Below are positions 7,149 to 13,316 of a stretch of DNA of 14,793 nucleotides, one piece after another. Position 1 is the stretch's first letter. Each line of letters starts with the position of its first letter. Position numbers and translations under genes: made by a program. Origin of the DNA: Thermodesulfovibrionales bacterium (GTDB taxonomy: Bacteria > Nitrospirota > Thermodesulfovibrionia > Thermodesulfovibrionales > SM23-35); NCBI GenBank assembly GCA_022865525.1, contig JALHSV010000009.1:1-14793 (forward strand). The letters are read 5' to 3'. The notes under the pieces were generated by a model. The model was not told the DNA's origin. It worked only from the letters and a program-made list of their open reading frames with translations, and did no database searches.

Positions 7149-7885
7149 CTTAACGATTCATAGTCAGTATTGCCCAAATCCTTGTCCATGAGGAACAGGA
7201 AGTGGTGGGTGTGGGAAGAAATCTGTTTAGCCAAAGTCCCCAGCCCACCGATTGTGAACAACCGACTTAGCGAACGCGCCAGTCGCTCACATTGGATTGT
7301 CAATTCTTTGTTGATCCGGCAAAAAATGGCATTGCTTTGCTTCGGATCTGCGATGCGCTCTTTCCAAGAAGGATCATCCTTCAGTACTTCCATCTCGAGC
7401 TTCTGCCATTCATCATCTGGCGAAGGCCCAGGATCAACATCGGCAAGGACGATATTTAGGTTGTAGTATCTCGCACTTTGGCTGAAATCAGAAAGAATCT
7501 GAATGATTTTCGTCAGTTTCTGGTCTGTCTGCAGGAACTCAATATCGGTTTTGGCGGCAGGGATCCGTGAGATGTATTCACTGGAAAAACAGTGTTGTGT
7601 AATTTGATTGAGCAGCCATTTGAGATCGTGTGTGGGTTTTATATTTCGTTGGTTCTTTGAGAAAATACTGCGATCTGGGAATGTACCTGTTGTCTCCAAG
7701 TAATGGCAGCAGATTAGCACTTTCATCAGCCTCTCCAAACCGGATGAGAGCAATAGTATCGGAAGATGGAAGAAATCAGTCCCGCCTTTCGTCCTATTAA
7801 GCTCACGCAGTCCAGTTTTCAGGAGTCTTATAGCCGAAAGTAACTCTTCACCGATCATCACCCTTTGTAGAGTTGTAGGCATCAT
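7142..7885 (-). CDS. HEPN-fold-like protein without canonical RxxxxH
   Basis: A 247-residue, largely helical protein. The segment LLLSSGLERLMKVLICCHYLE (about 45-64), THDLKWLL (85-92) and SARYYNLNIV (137-146) resembles helical HEPN or nucleotidyltransferase-partner proteins, which often carry a GLER-K segment, an HDL and an ARYYN motif. No R-x4-6-H ribonuclease motif is visible, so it may be a non-catalytic subunit, an antitoxin-like partner or a different helical family. Start at 7885 or 7882: AAGGA lies six bases before the second ATG, which favours it slightly. It is last in the three-gene module behind leader copy B, 34 bp after the 219-residue gene. The specific function is not recognised. 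Confidence 0.5.
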   Translation of the reverse strand: MMPTTLQRVMIGEELLSAIRLLKTGLRELNRTKGGTDFFHLPILLLSSGLERLMKVLICCHYLETTGTFPDRSIFSKNQRNIKPTHDLKWLLNQITQHCFSSEYISRIPAAKTDIEFLQTDQKLTKIIQILSDFSQSARYYNLNIVLADVDPGPSPDDEWQKLEMEVLKDDPSWKERIADPKQSNAIFCRINKELTIQCERLARSLSRLFTIGGLGTLAKQISSHTHHFLFLMDKDLGNTDYESLRI

Positions 7886-7919
7886 CTTTCCTTATGACCG
7901 AACGACGACAGCAGGTCTT

Positions 7920-8579
7920 TCATGCTAAGTGTTTATCAATAAAAGCCCTGACGCCTATTACCATCGTCAAAACCTCAGCGTATGTGATTTCCCCGAACTT
8001 CCCATGATCTGCTTTGTTCCGTGTATCACCCCAAGCAGTAATCTGTTTGTTTTCGGATGAGGAAATCAATTCAATCTGTTTCGAGGGTTGAAAGAGAGCA
8101 GATTGTAGTTTGGATATAGTCGTCCGCTGTGGGTCATAAAGAATGTTTCTTGAATCACACAGTCTGCGTAAGGAATCCTCGAGTGATGCGCCAGTCAAGA
8201 ATGCAGCGATCGCGAGCTGTAGTTGTTTTTGGTTTGGGTCCTTGTTGTTTTCCGCTGCCTGTGTTTGTGCCTTGGCGATATCGAGCAGGTCTCCCTCAAT
8301 TTCATGAGCAATCGCCAGACGAGGGCTTTTGAGAGATCCTTGTTCAAAAAGAGTGACGACTGCGCGGCTTGCTGCTAGCGCGCCATTCCAATCCTTTGCC
8401 TTGAGAGAAGTCTCAAGAACTGTAGTTAAAGGGTGGCTTCCTCCTACTGTGTCATGAAGCGTGGTTAAAGCAAGTGCGCCTGCTTCGAGCCATTGATTCC
8501 CCCCTCCCTGACCTTCGTCTGTAAGATTTCGGATCTTGTCAATTCGGATTCTGATCACTTCGTTCTCTTTTTCGGTCAT
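7920..8579 (-). CDS. HEPN-like protein with R-N-x3-H motif
   Basis: A 219-residue helical protein. The diagnostic segment is AWGDTRNKADHGKFGEI, with R187, N188 and H192 fitting the HEPN ribonuclease signature R-x4-6-H with a polar residue after the arginine. Upstream, AIAAFLTGASLEDSLRRLCDSRN (124-145) is typical of the helix packing near the active site in HEPN and Abi-C-like proteins. Known HEPN proteins are often RNases in toxin-antitoxin, abortive infection and CRISPR effectors. The gene starts 4 bp after the stop of the small membrane protein, and GGAG of its ribosome site overlaps that stop, so translation is probably coupled. Family placement is by motif only; RNase activity is inferred. 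Confidence 0.6.
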   Translation of the reverse strand: MTEKENEVIRIRIDKIRNLTDEGQGGGNQWLEAGALALTTLHDTVGGSHPLTTVLETSLKAKDWNGALAASRAVVTLFEQGSLKSPRLAIAHEIEGDLLDIAKAQTQAAENNKDPNQKQLQLAIAAFLTGASLEDSLRRLCDSRNILYDPQRTTISKLQSALFQPSKQIELISSSENKQITAWGDTRNKADHGKFGEITYAEVLTMVIGVRAFIDKHLA

Positions 8580-8583
8580 ATGA

Positions 8584-8769
8584 CTACTCCGTAAATAACG
8601 TTATGTATGAAACATTGCAATCGTACGCACATGTATGAGACTCGTTCTCCCCGATAATCCATTCACTCTGTTTTTTAAGCATGAACATAAAAATCGCTGC
8701 TGGGATACCGAGCAAGGTTACCAAATAGGATAGGGCTTCCACTATGTATTTGATGTCTGCATTGATCAT
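8584..8769 (-). CDS. Small single-pass membrane protein
   Basis: A 61-residue protein with one hydrophobic helix, roughly residues 11-31 (EALSYLVTLLGIPAAIFMFML), followed by KKQSEW and a short polar tail. The segment SYLVTLLGIPAAI resembles the N-terminus of longer membrane-anchored proteins of unknown function. This could therefore be a shortened relative rather than a complete family member. The ribosome site AGGA lies eight bases before ATG 8769. It is the first gene behind leader copy B and is translationally coupled to the following HEPN-like gene. A membrane sensor, membrane anchor or pore component for the HEPN pair is a reasonable guess but not shown. Confidence 0.6.
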   Translation of the reverse strand: MINADIKYIVEALSYLVTLLGIPAAIFMFMLKKQSEWIIGENESHTCAYDCNVSYITLFTE

Positions 8770-8801
8770 TATCTAATTCCTGTCGTTATGTCCGAACAAT
8801 C

Positions 8802-8978
8802 ATTATACAAAATACACCTATCTAACACTATCACGATTATTGATTAGCATATTTGCCTTAATCAGTAAAGATTTTTAATCTAAAAATAAAAATATTTCGC
8901 AAACTGGTGACGAGTATGTAGAAAAAATCAAGAAAAAGACATTGTGAAGGTAAGGATCTATGAGGAATTATAGAACCA
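8802..8978 (-). repeat. Intergenic leader repeat, copy B
   Basis: The second copy of the leader element. The core 8830-8869 has 37 of 40 bases in common with copy A. The inverted repeat TGATTAG/TTAATCA (8841-8847, 8858-8864) has 6 of 7 pairs. TATAAT lies at 8802-8807, with 24 bases between it and the conserved CACG, as in copy A. The distal part is more diverged but still ends with a recognisable ATGAGGAATTATAGAACC. The short ORF starts at 8850 and is cut after ten codons. The copy ends 32 bp before the small membrane protein start. Confidence 0.82.
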
Positions 8979-9075
8979 AGAGATCTAACTTCTATGGCTA
9001 TCTCAAGGATAGCTAATATCATGGGGCCAAGTGAGGAATGAACTGTGTCTTTTGAAATTCGTATTTGATCGATTG
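8979..9075. other. Spacer with small hairpin between the nuclease gene and leader copy B
   Basis: GCTATC (8997-9002) and GATAGC (9008-9013) form a perfect 6-bp stem with a 5-base loop. It lies downstream of the nuclease gene stop. No T-run follows on the minus strand, so termination is possible but weak. Nothing else is seen. Confidence 0.3.
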
Positions 9076-10428
9076 TTATGCTTCCTCTTTTTTCTCTATG
9101 ATCTTGTCCCTTCTTTTGCCAGATATACTATCAGAGGCAAGTGGCGACTCAAAAAGTCTTTTGGGTGTTTGGATTGAGAACGATATGAGAAATGCTGAAG
9201 CTAAGGTGCTTGGTCGGATTCTTACCCAACCGTCAATGATCTCTTGTTCAGTAAACTCCACTGGGAATTTCGGATCAAAAGTTAAAGCATCAATTCTGAA
9301 ATCAGATTCAGTTATTTCCTGAATCTTATACCCATTCGCATAAATGTGAATTGCTCTAAGCTTATCTGCTAAGGAAGAGTTTAATATCGGCATAAAAATC
9401 GCGTCATCGAAATCTATTAGTCTTAATCTTGGATAGAAACGTATCAAGTCATCATGACTGTATTGAATTTTTATGAATTCAACAGTCATCATTCCTATCG
9501 TTGACGAAGAGCCAACACATTTATATATAGAATTATCATTTTCATCCTCCAGCGATTTCGACTCTTTATCGTTTCCTGTATTGATATATCTCTCCCATTG
9601 TCCTCCAGAAATTCCATGACGAATACCCTGTGGTTCCTGCCTGAAATTTTTCCTGGAATCAATCCGCATCCTACTAGCTTTATCACTTGATCCTATCAAA
9701 ATACTCAAAATATTGAGTTTAGGTTCTTTTAAAAACAGAGAGATAAACGCTCTAAAGTGACCAATCTCATCAGCATCGTAAATGCGTTTCAATTGGAAGG
9801 CGAAAGTCAGTGAAGACAACACTTCTGATGCTTCCTGCAGGAAAAGTATGCGATCAAGTTTTTTTTCGACCTTTTGAAACCCTGTAGAAATTAATGAATT
9901 AATGGCATCACCCCATTTTGCAAAAAAACTTGCTTGTTCTTCTTCTGAAAGTGGTAACCTAAGGAATTGGAAACGAATTGAGAATCCGTCAGTTGAATCC
10001 AAAGCGATTCGAAGACGTTCTCTATCCATCAAATCACAAAACTTAAACCCTTCCTTGTTAGCGAAGGCAATAAGCTCATCCTTTTCTCCGCATGTAAAAT
10101 TAATATTAGTAAAAAATATAAAGACCTCAGGTTTTTCTCCGGAATCCAATGCACATTTAACATCACTCTTAAACTTCTTTTTTATTTGACGTTTCTGTTT
10201 TTCGGAATCGTTGGCTTGATTTACGAAACCGATAGCCCCAAACGCTTTCAGCTCTTGTTGATAGGTAGCCTCGATGTCTCGTCCACCATCTGGACCACCG
10301 CGTGGATGCCTTGGATGGACATCAGAAAACCGTCTATCGTTGGCTAATATCGCACAGCACATTTGCTCTCGGGCTAATTGGTTTGTATCGAGGGAACTTT
10401 TTAAGTGTTCATCTGTATTATGAGGCAT
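9076..10428 (-). CDS. PD-(D/E)xK/Mrr-like nuclease-domain protein
   Basis: A 450-residue protein. The N-terminal 145 residues look like a restriction-endonuclease fold: HPRGGPDGGRDIEA (41-54) with D51 as candidate metal ligand, then AIGFVNQANDSEKQKRQIKKKF (65-86), and EVFIFFTNINFTCGEKDEL with DRERLRIALD (101-144). This order, GGxDGGRDI then a beta strand and FFTN then DRERL, is common to Mrr-like and related PD-(D/E)xK proteins, although a clean ExK/QxK is not obvious (E59 and Q71 are candidates). The C-terminal 250 residues are unrecognised. The start is well supported: GGAG seven bases before ATG 10428. It follows the TIR-like gene by 67 bp on the same strand, so the pair probably forms a sensor-effector or two-effector module. 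Confidence 0.62.
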   Translation of the reverse strand: MPHNTDEHLKSSLDTNQLAREQMCCAILANDRRFSDVHPRHPRGGPDGGRDIEATYQQELKAFGAIGFVNQANDSEKQKRQIKKKFKSDVKCALDSGEKPEVFIFFTNINFTCGEKDELIAFANKEGFKFCDLMDRERLRIALDSTDGFSIRFQFLRLPLSEEEQASFFAKWGDAINSLISTGFQKVEKKLDRILFLQEASEVLSSLTFAFQLKRIYDADEIGHFRAFISLFLKEPKLNILSILIGSSDKASRMRIDSRKNFRQEPQGIRHGISGGQWERYINTGNDKESKSLEDENDNSIYKCVGSSSTIGMMTVEFIKIQYSHDDLIRFYPRLRLIDFDDAIFMPILNSSLADKLRAIHIYANGYKIQEITESDFRIDALTFDPKFPVEFTEQEIIDGWVRIRPSTLASAFLISFSIQTPKRLFESPLASDSISGKRRDKIIEKKEEA

Positions 10429-10475
10429 CTATTATCTCCAACAAATAAGTATAACAAAGTAAGTTACCGTTTCGA

Positions 10476-10496
10476 AAACCTACTTTGGGTAGGTTT
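10476..10496 (-). terminator. Possible weak terminator or attenuator hairpin
   Basis: AAACCTAC (10476-10483) and GTAGGTTT (10489-10496) form a perfect 8-bp stem with a 5-base loop. It begins at the TGA of the TIR-like gene and, on the minus strand, is followed by TTCG, a short T-run only. It could reduce read-through into the nuclease gene, whose start is about 50 bp further on. Confidence 0.35.
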
Positions 10497-11032
10497 CACG
10501 ATACGGTAGACCCACTGGTTGGTCGCCTGTCTTTGTAATAGTGCTCCCTAACTCGAGCTTGCCATTTGAGAAAGACTTCCCGAACCGCTTCTCGATTTAC
10601 AGGTGTCATGTCCGGTTCGGGCATTTGATGTACGAAGACATCTGTAACGCCTGGATCAAAAATCCCTCCGTCTATTCCCACTTCCCGAAATACGAGGAGT
10701 GGAAGCCCAAGACTGAAAAGAATGCCGGCCTCCAATTGATTCCATGGTGTGGGGTAAGAGATGCCTCCTGTTACCGAGGTTTCTCTTGGTGTCCCCCTTT
10801 TCCTCATACCTACAGGGGCATAGAACTGCTCAAAGCCCAGAATCACTCCACCAGAACAATGTGTGCCCAAGACATACACTTCCCGCAGCGGGAGATCGCT
10901 AGGGTAATCGGACGAGCCCAGTGATCGAGGTTCAAGTCTCAGTGATTCAAGCTCGTCGAGTACAACCTGCTTCGCTGCAGTTTGAGTCGAGTTCAACAGT
11001 GTCGGTGTTGAGATGAAAACAGGGATTCTCAT
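10496..11032 (-). CDS. TIR/nucleoside deoxyribosyltransferase-like protein
   Basis: A 178-residue protein from ATG 11032. It has the flavodoxin-like order expected of TIR or deoxyribosyltransferase folds: a first strand RIPVFISTP (2-10), helix QTAAKQVVLDELESLRLEP, strand and loop HCSGGVILGF (58-67), and PWNQLEAGILFSLGLPLLVFRE (96-117). E101 sits in a W-x2-x-E-x-G setting where these enzymes place the catalytic glutamate. Known TIR relatives cleave NAD+ in anti-phage defence; deoxyribosyltransferases act on nucleosides. Which applies here is not decided. A TTG start eight codons upstream is possible, but ATG 11032 has AAAGAG nine bases upstream. It is first behind leader copy C and is followed by the nuclease-like gene. 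Confidence 0.6.
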   Translation of the reverse strand: MRIPVFISTPTLLNSTQTAAKQVVLDELESLRLEPRSLGSSDYPSDLPLREVYVLGTHCSGGVILGFEQFYAPVGMRKRGTPRETSVTGGISYPTPWNQLEAGILFSLGLPLLVFREVGIDGGIFDPGVTDVFVHQMPEPDMTPVNREAVREVFLKWQARVREHYYKDRRPTSGSTVS

Positions 11033-11068
11033 ATTAGTATCTCTTTGTTCGGCCAAAAATCACGCCTA

Positions 11069-11245
11069 TTCACAAAAATGCATTTTTCTGACAGCATCGC
11101 GATTATTGATTAACATATTTGTCTTAATCAGTAAAGATTTTTTAGTTAAAAATAAAAATATTTCTAAAGCTGGTGGTGAAGGTGGAGGGAAAATTAATAA
11201 AATGGCAATGCTGTAATTGAGGGTGATGACGATTTCTGGAACCTG
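11069..11245 (-). repeat. Intergenic leader repeat, copy C
   Basis: The third copy of the leader element. The core 11096-11135 has 36 of 40 bases in common with copy A. It carries the best inverted repeat, TGATTAA (11107-11113) and TTAATCA (11124-11130), with a 10-base spacer. The distal part matches copy A through CTGGTGG, GGTGGAG, TGGCAATGCTG and the terminal GATTTCTGGAACCTG (to 11245). The -10-like box of copies A and B is altered to GTGAAT here. The copy ends 36 bp before ATG 11032. Unlike A and B, one frame stays open through the whole copy (11302 to 11066). Confidence 0.85.
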
Positions 11246-11308
11246 CACCCATTTGGCTTCTCTTTTTCCTTCCGAGAGTAGACTTAAATTAAATTGTTGC
11301 ACCCATTT
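11244..11308. repeat. 11-bp direct repeat at the outer edge of leader copy C
   Basis: TGCACCCATTT occurs at 11244-11254, exactly where similarity between leader copies A and C ends, and again at 11298-11308 inside the last codons of the 429-residue HEPN-like gene. Spacing is 54 bp. Confidence 0.6.
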
Positions 11309-12578
11309 TTATCCTTTCAAAAAATTTGCGAAGACCACCATCCTCAATAATTGTATCCAAATGTTTCAAAATTTCAATAACCCCGTGCGTGATATAGACT
11401 ATGAGTCGTTCAGATATCAGAACATCCTCGGCTTCGAACATGTGCCCATGATGCATTACCCGATTTCGGAGTTGATAGACTTTTTTCTTAAAGAAATCCT
11501 TTTCCTCGATACGTTCTGCTACCTTTTGATGAATTAAAAGAGAAATATTTTCTGCTAAATCATCGGTCTGGGAATTCAAGGCATCACTTCCCATTGCCAT
11601 AAGAGACTCAAAACTGATAAAAAAACAAACCAATCGGTCCGTTGGGTCATTTTCTCCACAACCCTTGAGAAACCAATCTAGAGATCGATAGATCTTATCA
11701 CGCAATTCACCTTGTATGCGGCAGAGTTTGTTAAACGCCAGTAAGTGACAGCACTTCTCCATTTGTTCTAAAACTTGCGTATTGATTGTAAAAACAAGCT
11801 CGCATGTGGAGAATTGCGAACTATAAGAAATCGGAATAAGGGGTGCTCCGCTATGCTTCTCGACCATGAAAGCATCCTGAAGCCAAACAGCGAAATCAGG
11901 ACTACGATTGGCATTTACCTCTGGATTCCGGAGAAATTCTTTGCAGGCCAAAAGAAAAGCTGCATTACGCCTGAAGCCCTTCCACGCCGAATCGGCGGGA
12001 ACAGACAATTCGTCTTTGAAATGATATCCGGTAAAATGGAGTTCAACAAGAGTGCTTCCCAGATATTGCTTGAGGAAATCATTTTTATCTAGAGGCCCTT
12101 GAGGCCCAGCTACCCGTTCCTCGAATGCGTTGGCTCTTCCCCCCAGAAGTTCGGCATCGGCGGCAGTGGCTTTCCGGAAAATTGCACCGCCAATCTCGAT
12201 GCTCTCGTCCACAGCCAGGGAAATACTTGGTACAAAAAAGACGAACAAATGTTCTCCTTCGGATGCCTTTAGATCTTCGAGAATTGTTTCGCAAGCGTGG
12301 ACCAGCATTTCGTCAGATAGTACTGACGCAGATTCATTCATCTGTCTGCAAATCTGGTGGATTCCGACATTGAAGATTGCAGAAATTGTTTCGGAGTTGA
12401 TCCCTTCAGGAAACCTCATAACCTTCTTCAACTCGCCTTCTGGAAATTCAAATATTCCAGCGCCCTGGCCGGGTCCAGGCCTGGCGATTGATTTAATATC
12501 TCCTGTCGACAGTTGAGAAACAGCATCTTGAAGCAATTCCTTCAATTTCTCGGTTTTAAGAAATGAAAGGGAACTCAT
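11289..12578 (-). CDS. HEPN-like (ApeA-type C-terminal) protein
   Basis: A 429-residue protein. The C-terminal third is a HEPN-like helical bundle: LRDKIYRSLDWFLKGC (292-307), DRLVCFFISFESLMAMG (314-330), LAENISLLI (341-349) and KVYQLRNRVMHHG (366-378). R371, N372 and H376 fit R-x4-6-H. This layout resembles ApeA-like HEPN domains of anti-phage proteins. The N-terminal 290 residues are not recognised and may sense or bind a target. It begins 4 bp after the stop of the 216-residue HEPN-like gene (12583-13233), so the two are almost certainly co-translated. Both share the RNRVxH wording. RNase activity is inferred from the motif. Its 3' end carries one half of the 11-bp direct repeat. Confidence 0.65.
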   Translation of the reverse strand: MSSLSFLKTEKLKELLQDAVSQLSTGDIKSIARPGPGQGAGIFEFPEGELKKVMRFPEGINSETISAIFNVGIHQICRQMNESASVLSDEMLVHACETILEDLKASEGEHLFVFFVPSISLAVDESIEIGGAIFRKATAADAELLGGRANAFEERVAGPQGPLDKNDFLKQYLGSTLVELHFTGYHFKDELSVPADSAWKGFRRNAAFLLACKEFLRNPEVNANRSPDFAVWLQDAFMVEKHSGAPLIPISYSSQFSTCELVFTINTQVLEQMEKCCHLLAFNKLCRIQGELRDKIYRSLDWFLKGCGENDPTDRLVCFFISFESLMAMGSDALNSQTDDLAENISLLIHQKVAERIEEKDFFKKKVYQLRNRVMHHGHMFEAEDVLISERLIVYITHGVIEILKHLDTIIEDGGLRKFFERIKMGATI

Positions 12579-12582
12579 GATT

Positions 12583-13233
12583 TCATCGCTTCTTTTCTAG
12601 CCAAGAGCATAGTATCTCAACATGCTCAATTGCCACGAATACTTTGTCTTTTGCTGACTTCACAGACGGCCTAAACCACCATGCTGTACTGCTATCGGCG
12701 TCTTGAATTGCCATCTTTAGTTCCTTTTCGCTGGCAAAAAACGGCTTCGCAAATCTCTTCAAATCACATTCCGAGTGATCGACAGCTATCTCTGTTAGTT
12801 CTTCTGGATGCTGGACTCGATTCCTGGCCAGAGTGATTTGTTCAACAATATCTATATTTGCACCACATTGAGATAAGGACAACTCCAACTCATTGAATAT
12901 CTTTTTATATCCATCAAACCATCCCCTTTTCTTGAAATTGGCTTTTAACTTCACTCCATGTGCTTTCTCAAACAAATTAACCCAGGATTTCAAGAAAAGA
13001 TGAAGCGAAGATGAAAGCATAGAAATGCAAGTATATCCCACAATCTCCACTCCTTGCTCTGCGTCCATCCAGTCCTCTAGAAATGGTGATTCGCCGTCTT
13101 CACTATATGTAGGGATATATGGTTCTTCCCCGGTTTCAATCTTCATTTTAATATCGTTGAATGGCCTTACTCCATTTTCATAAAAGTATCGTATGAATGC
13201 CGTTCGTGATTTTAAGAAAAATTCAAGGTCCAT
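12583..13233 (-). CDS. HEPN-like protein with RNRVQH motif
   Basis: A 216-residue protein with the segment QITLARNRVQHPEEL (132-146). R137, N138 and H142 fit the HEPN ribonuclease signature. An upstream helix SMLSSSLHLFLKSWVNLFEKAHG (71-93) and the following KIFNELELSLSQCG resemble the helices that build this fold. The gene lies 83 bp after the stop of the type IIG-like R-M gene and 4 bp before the start of the 429-residue HEPN-like gene. AGGA is 12 bases before ATG 13233, so initiation may be weak. Two adjacent HEPN proteins suggest a heteromeric RNase, or an effector and a regulator, possibly linked to the R-M gene. Assignment is by motif and context. Confidence 0.6.
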   Translation of the reverse strand: MDLEFFLKSRTAFIRYFYENGVRPFNDIKMKIETGEEPYIPTYSEDGESPFLEDWMDAEQGVEIVGYTCISMLSSSLHLFLKSWVNLFEKAHGVKLKANFKKRGWFDGYKKIFNELELSLSQCGANIDIVEQITLARNRVQHPEELTEIAVDHSECDLKRFAKPFFASEKELKMAIQDADSSTAWWFRPSVKSAKDKVFVAIEHVEILCSWLEKKR

Positions 13234-13256
13234 TAGTTATTGGTTTCCTAGCTCGA

Positions 13257-13306
13257 CAACATTGCGGAGGTACACAATCTTCTGCGTCGTCTCCATACGA
13301 ATGTTG
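13257..13306. other. Imperfect hairpin between the R-M and HEPN genes
   Basis: CAACATT (13257-13263) and AATGTTG (13300-13306) are perfect inverted arms around a 36-base loop. A second short pairing inside is GGAG (13266-13269) with CTCC (13291-13294). On the minus strand it reads GCCCAACATTCG, which recalls the RYYYAAC end of an integron attC, but the other end (GTTGTCG) does not fit GTTRRRY. It may be a terminator-like or processing structure. Confidence 0.4.
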
Positions 13307-13316
13307 GGCGTCATTG

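Noticed and set aside
6913..11245. Leader repeats as integron attC sites in a cassette array
   Set aside because: Same-direction genes separated by repeats look like an integron, but the copies lack paired RYYYAAC and GTTRRRY ends and overall palindromic symmetry. They also sit next to the start of the following gene and carry promoter-like sequence, unlike attC sites.
6913..11245. Leader repeats as a CRISPR array or retron RNA
   Set aside because: The copies are about 175 bp long and 1.9-2.3 kb apart with genes between, so this is not CRISPR. No reverse transcriptase is encoded in the window, so a retron is not supported.
11066..11302. 78-codon minus-strand ORF through leader copy C
   Set aside because: The other two copies have stops in the corresponding frame, and the ORF overlaps the 3' end of the HEPN gene. 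Only the short MLINNRD part recurs, so it is treated as part of the repeat.
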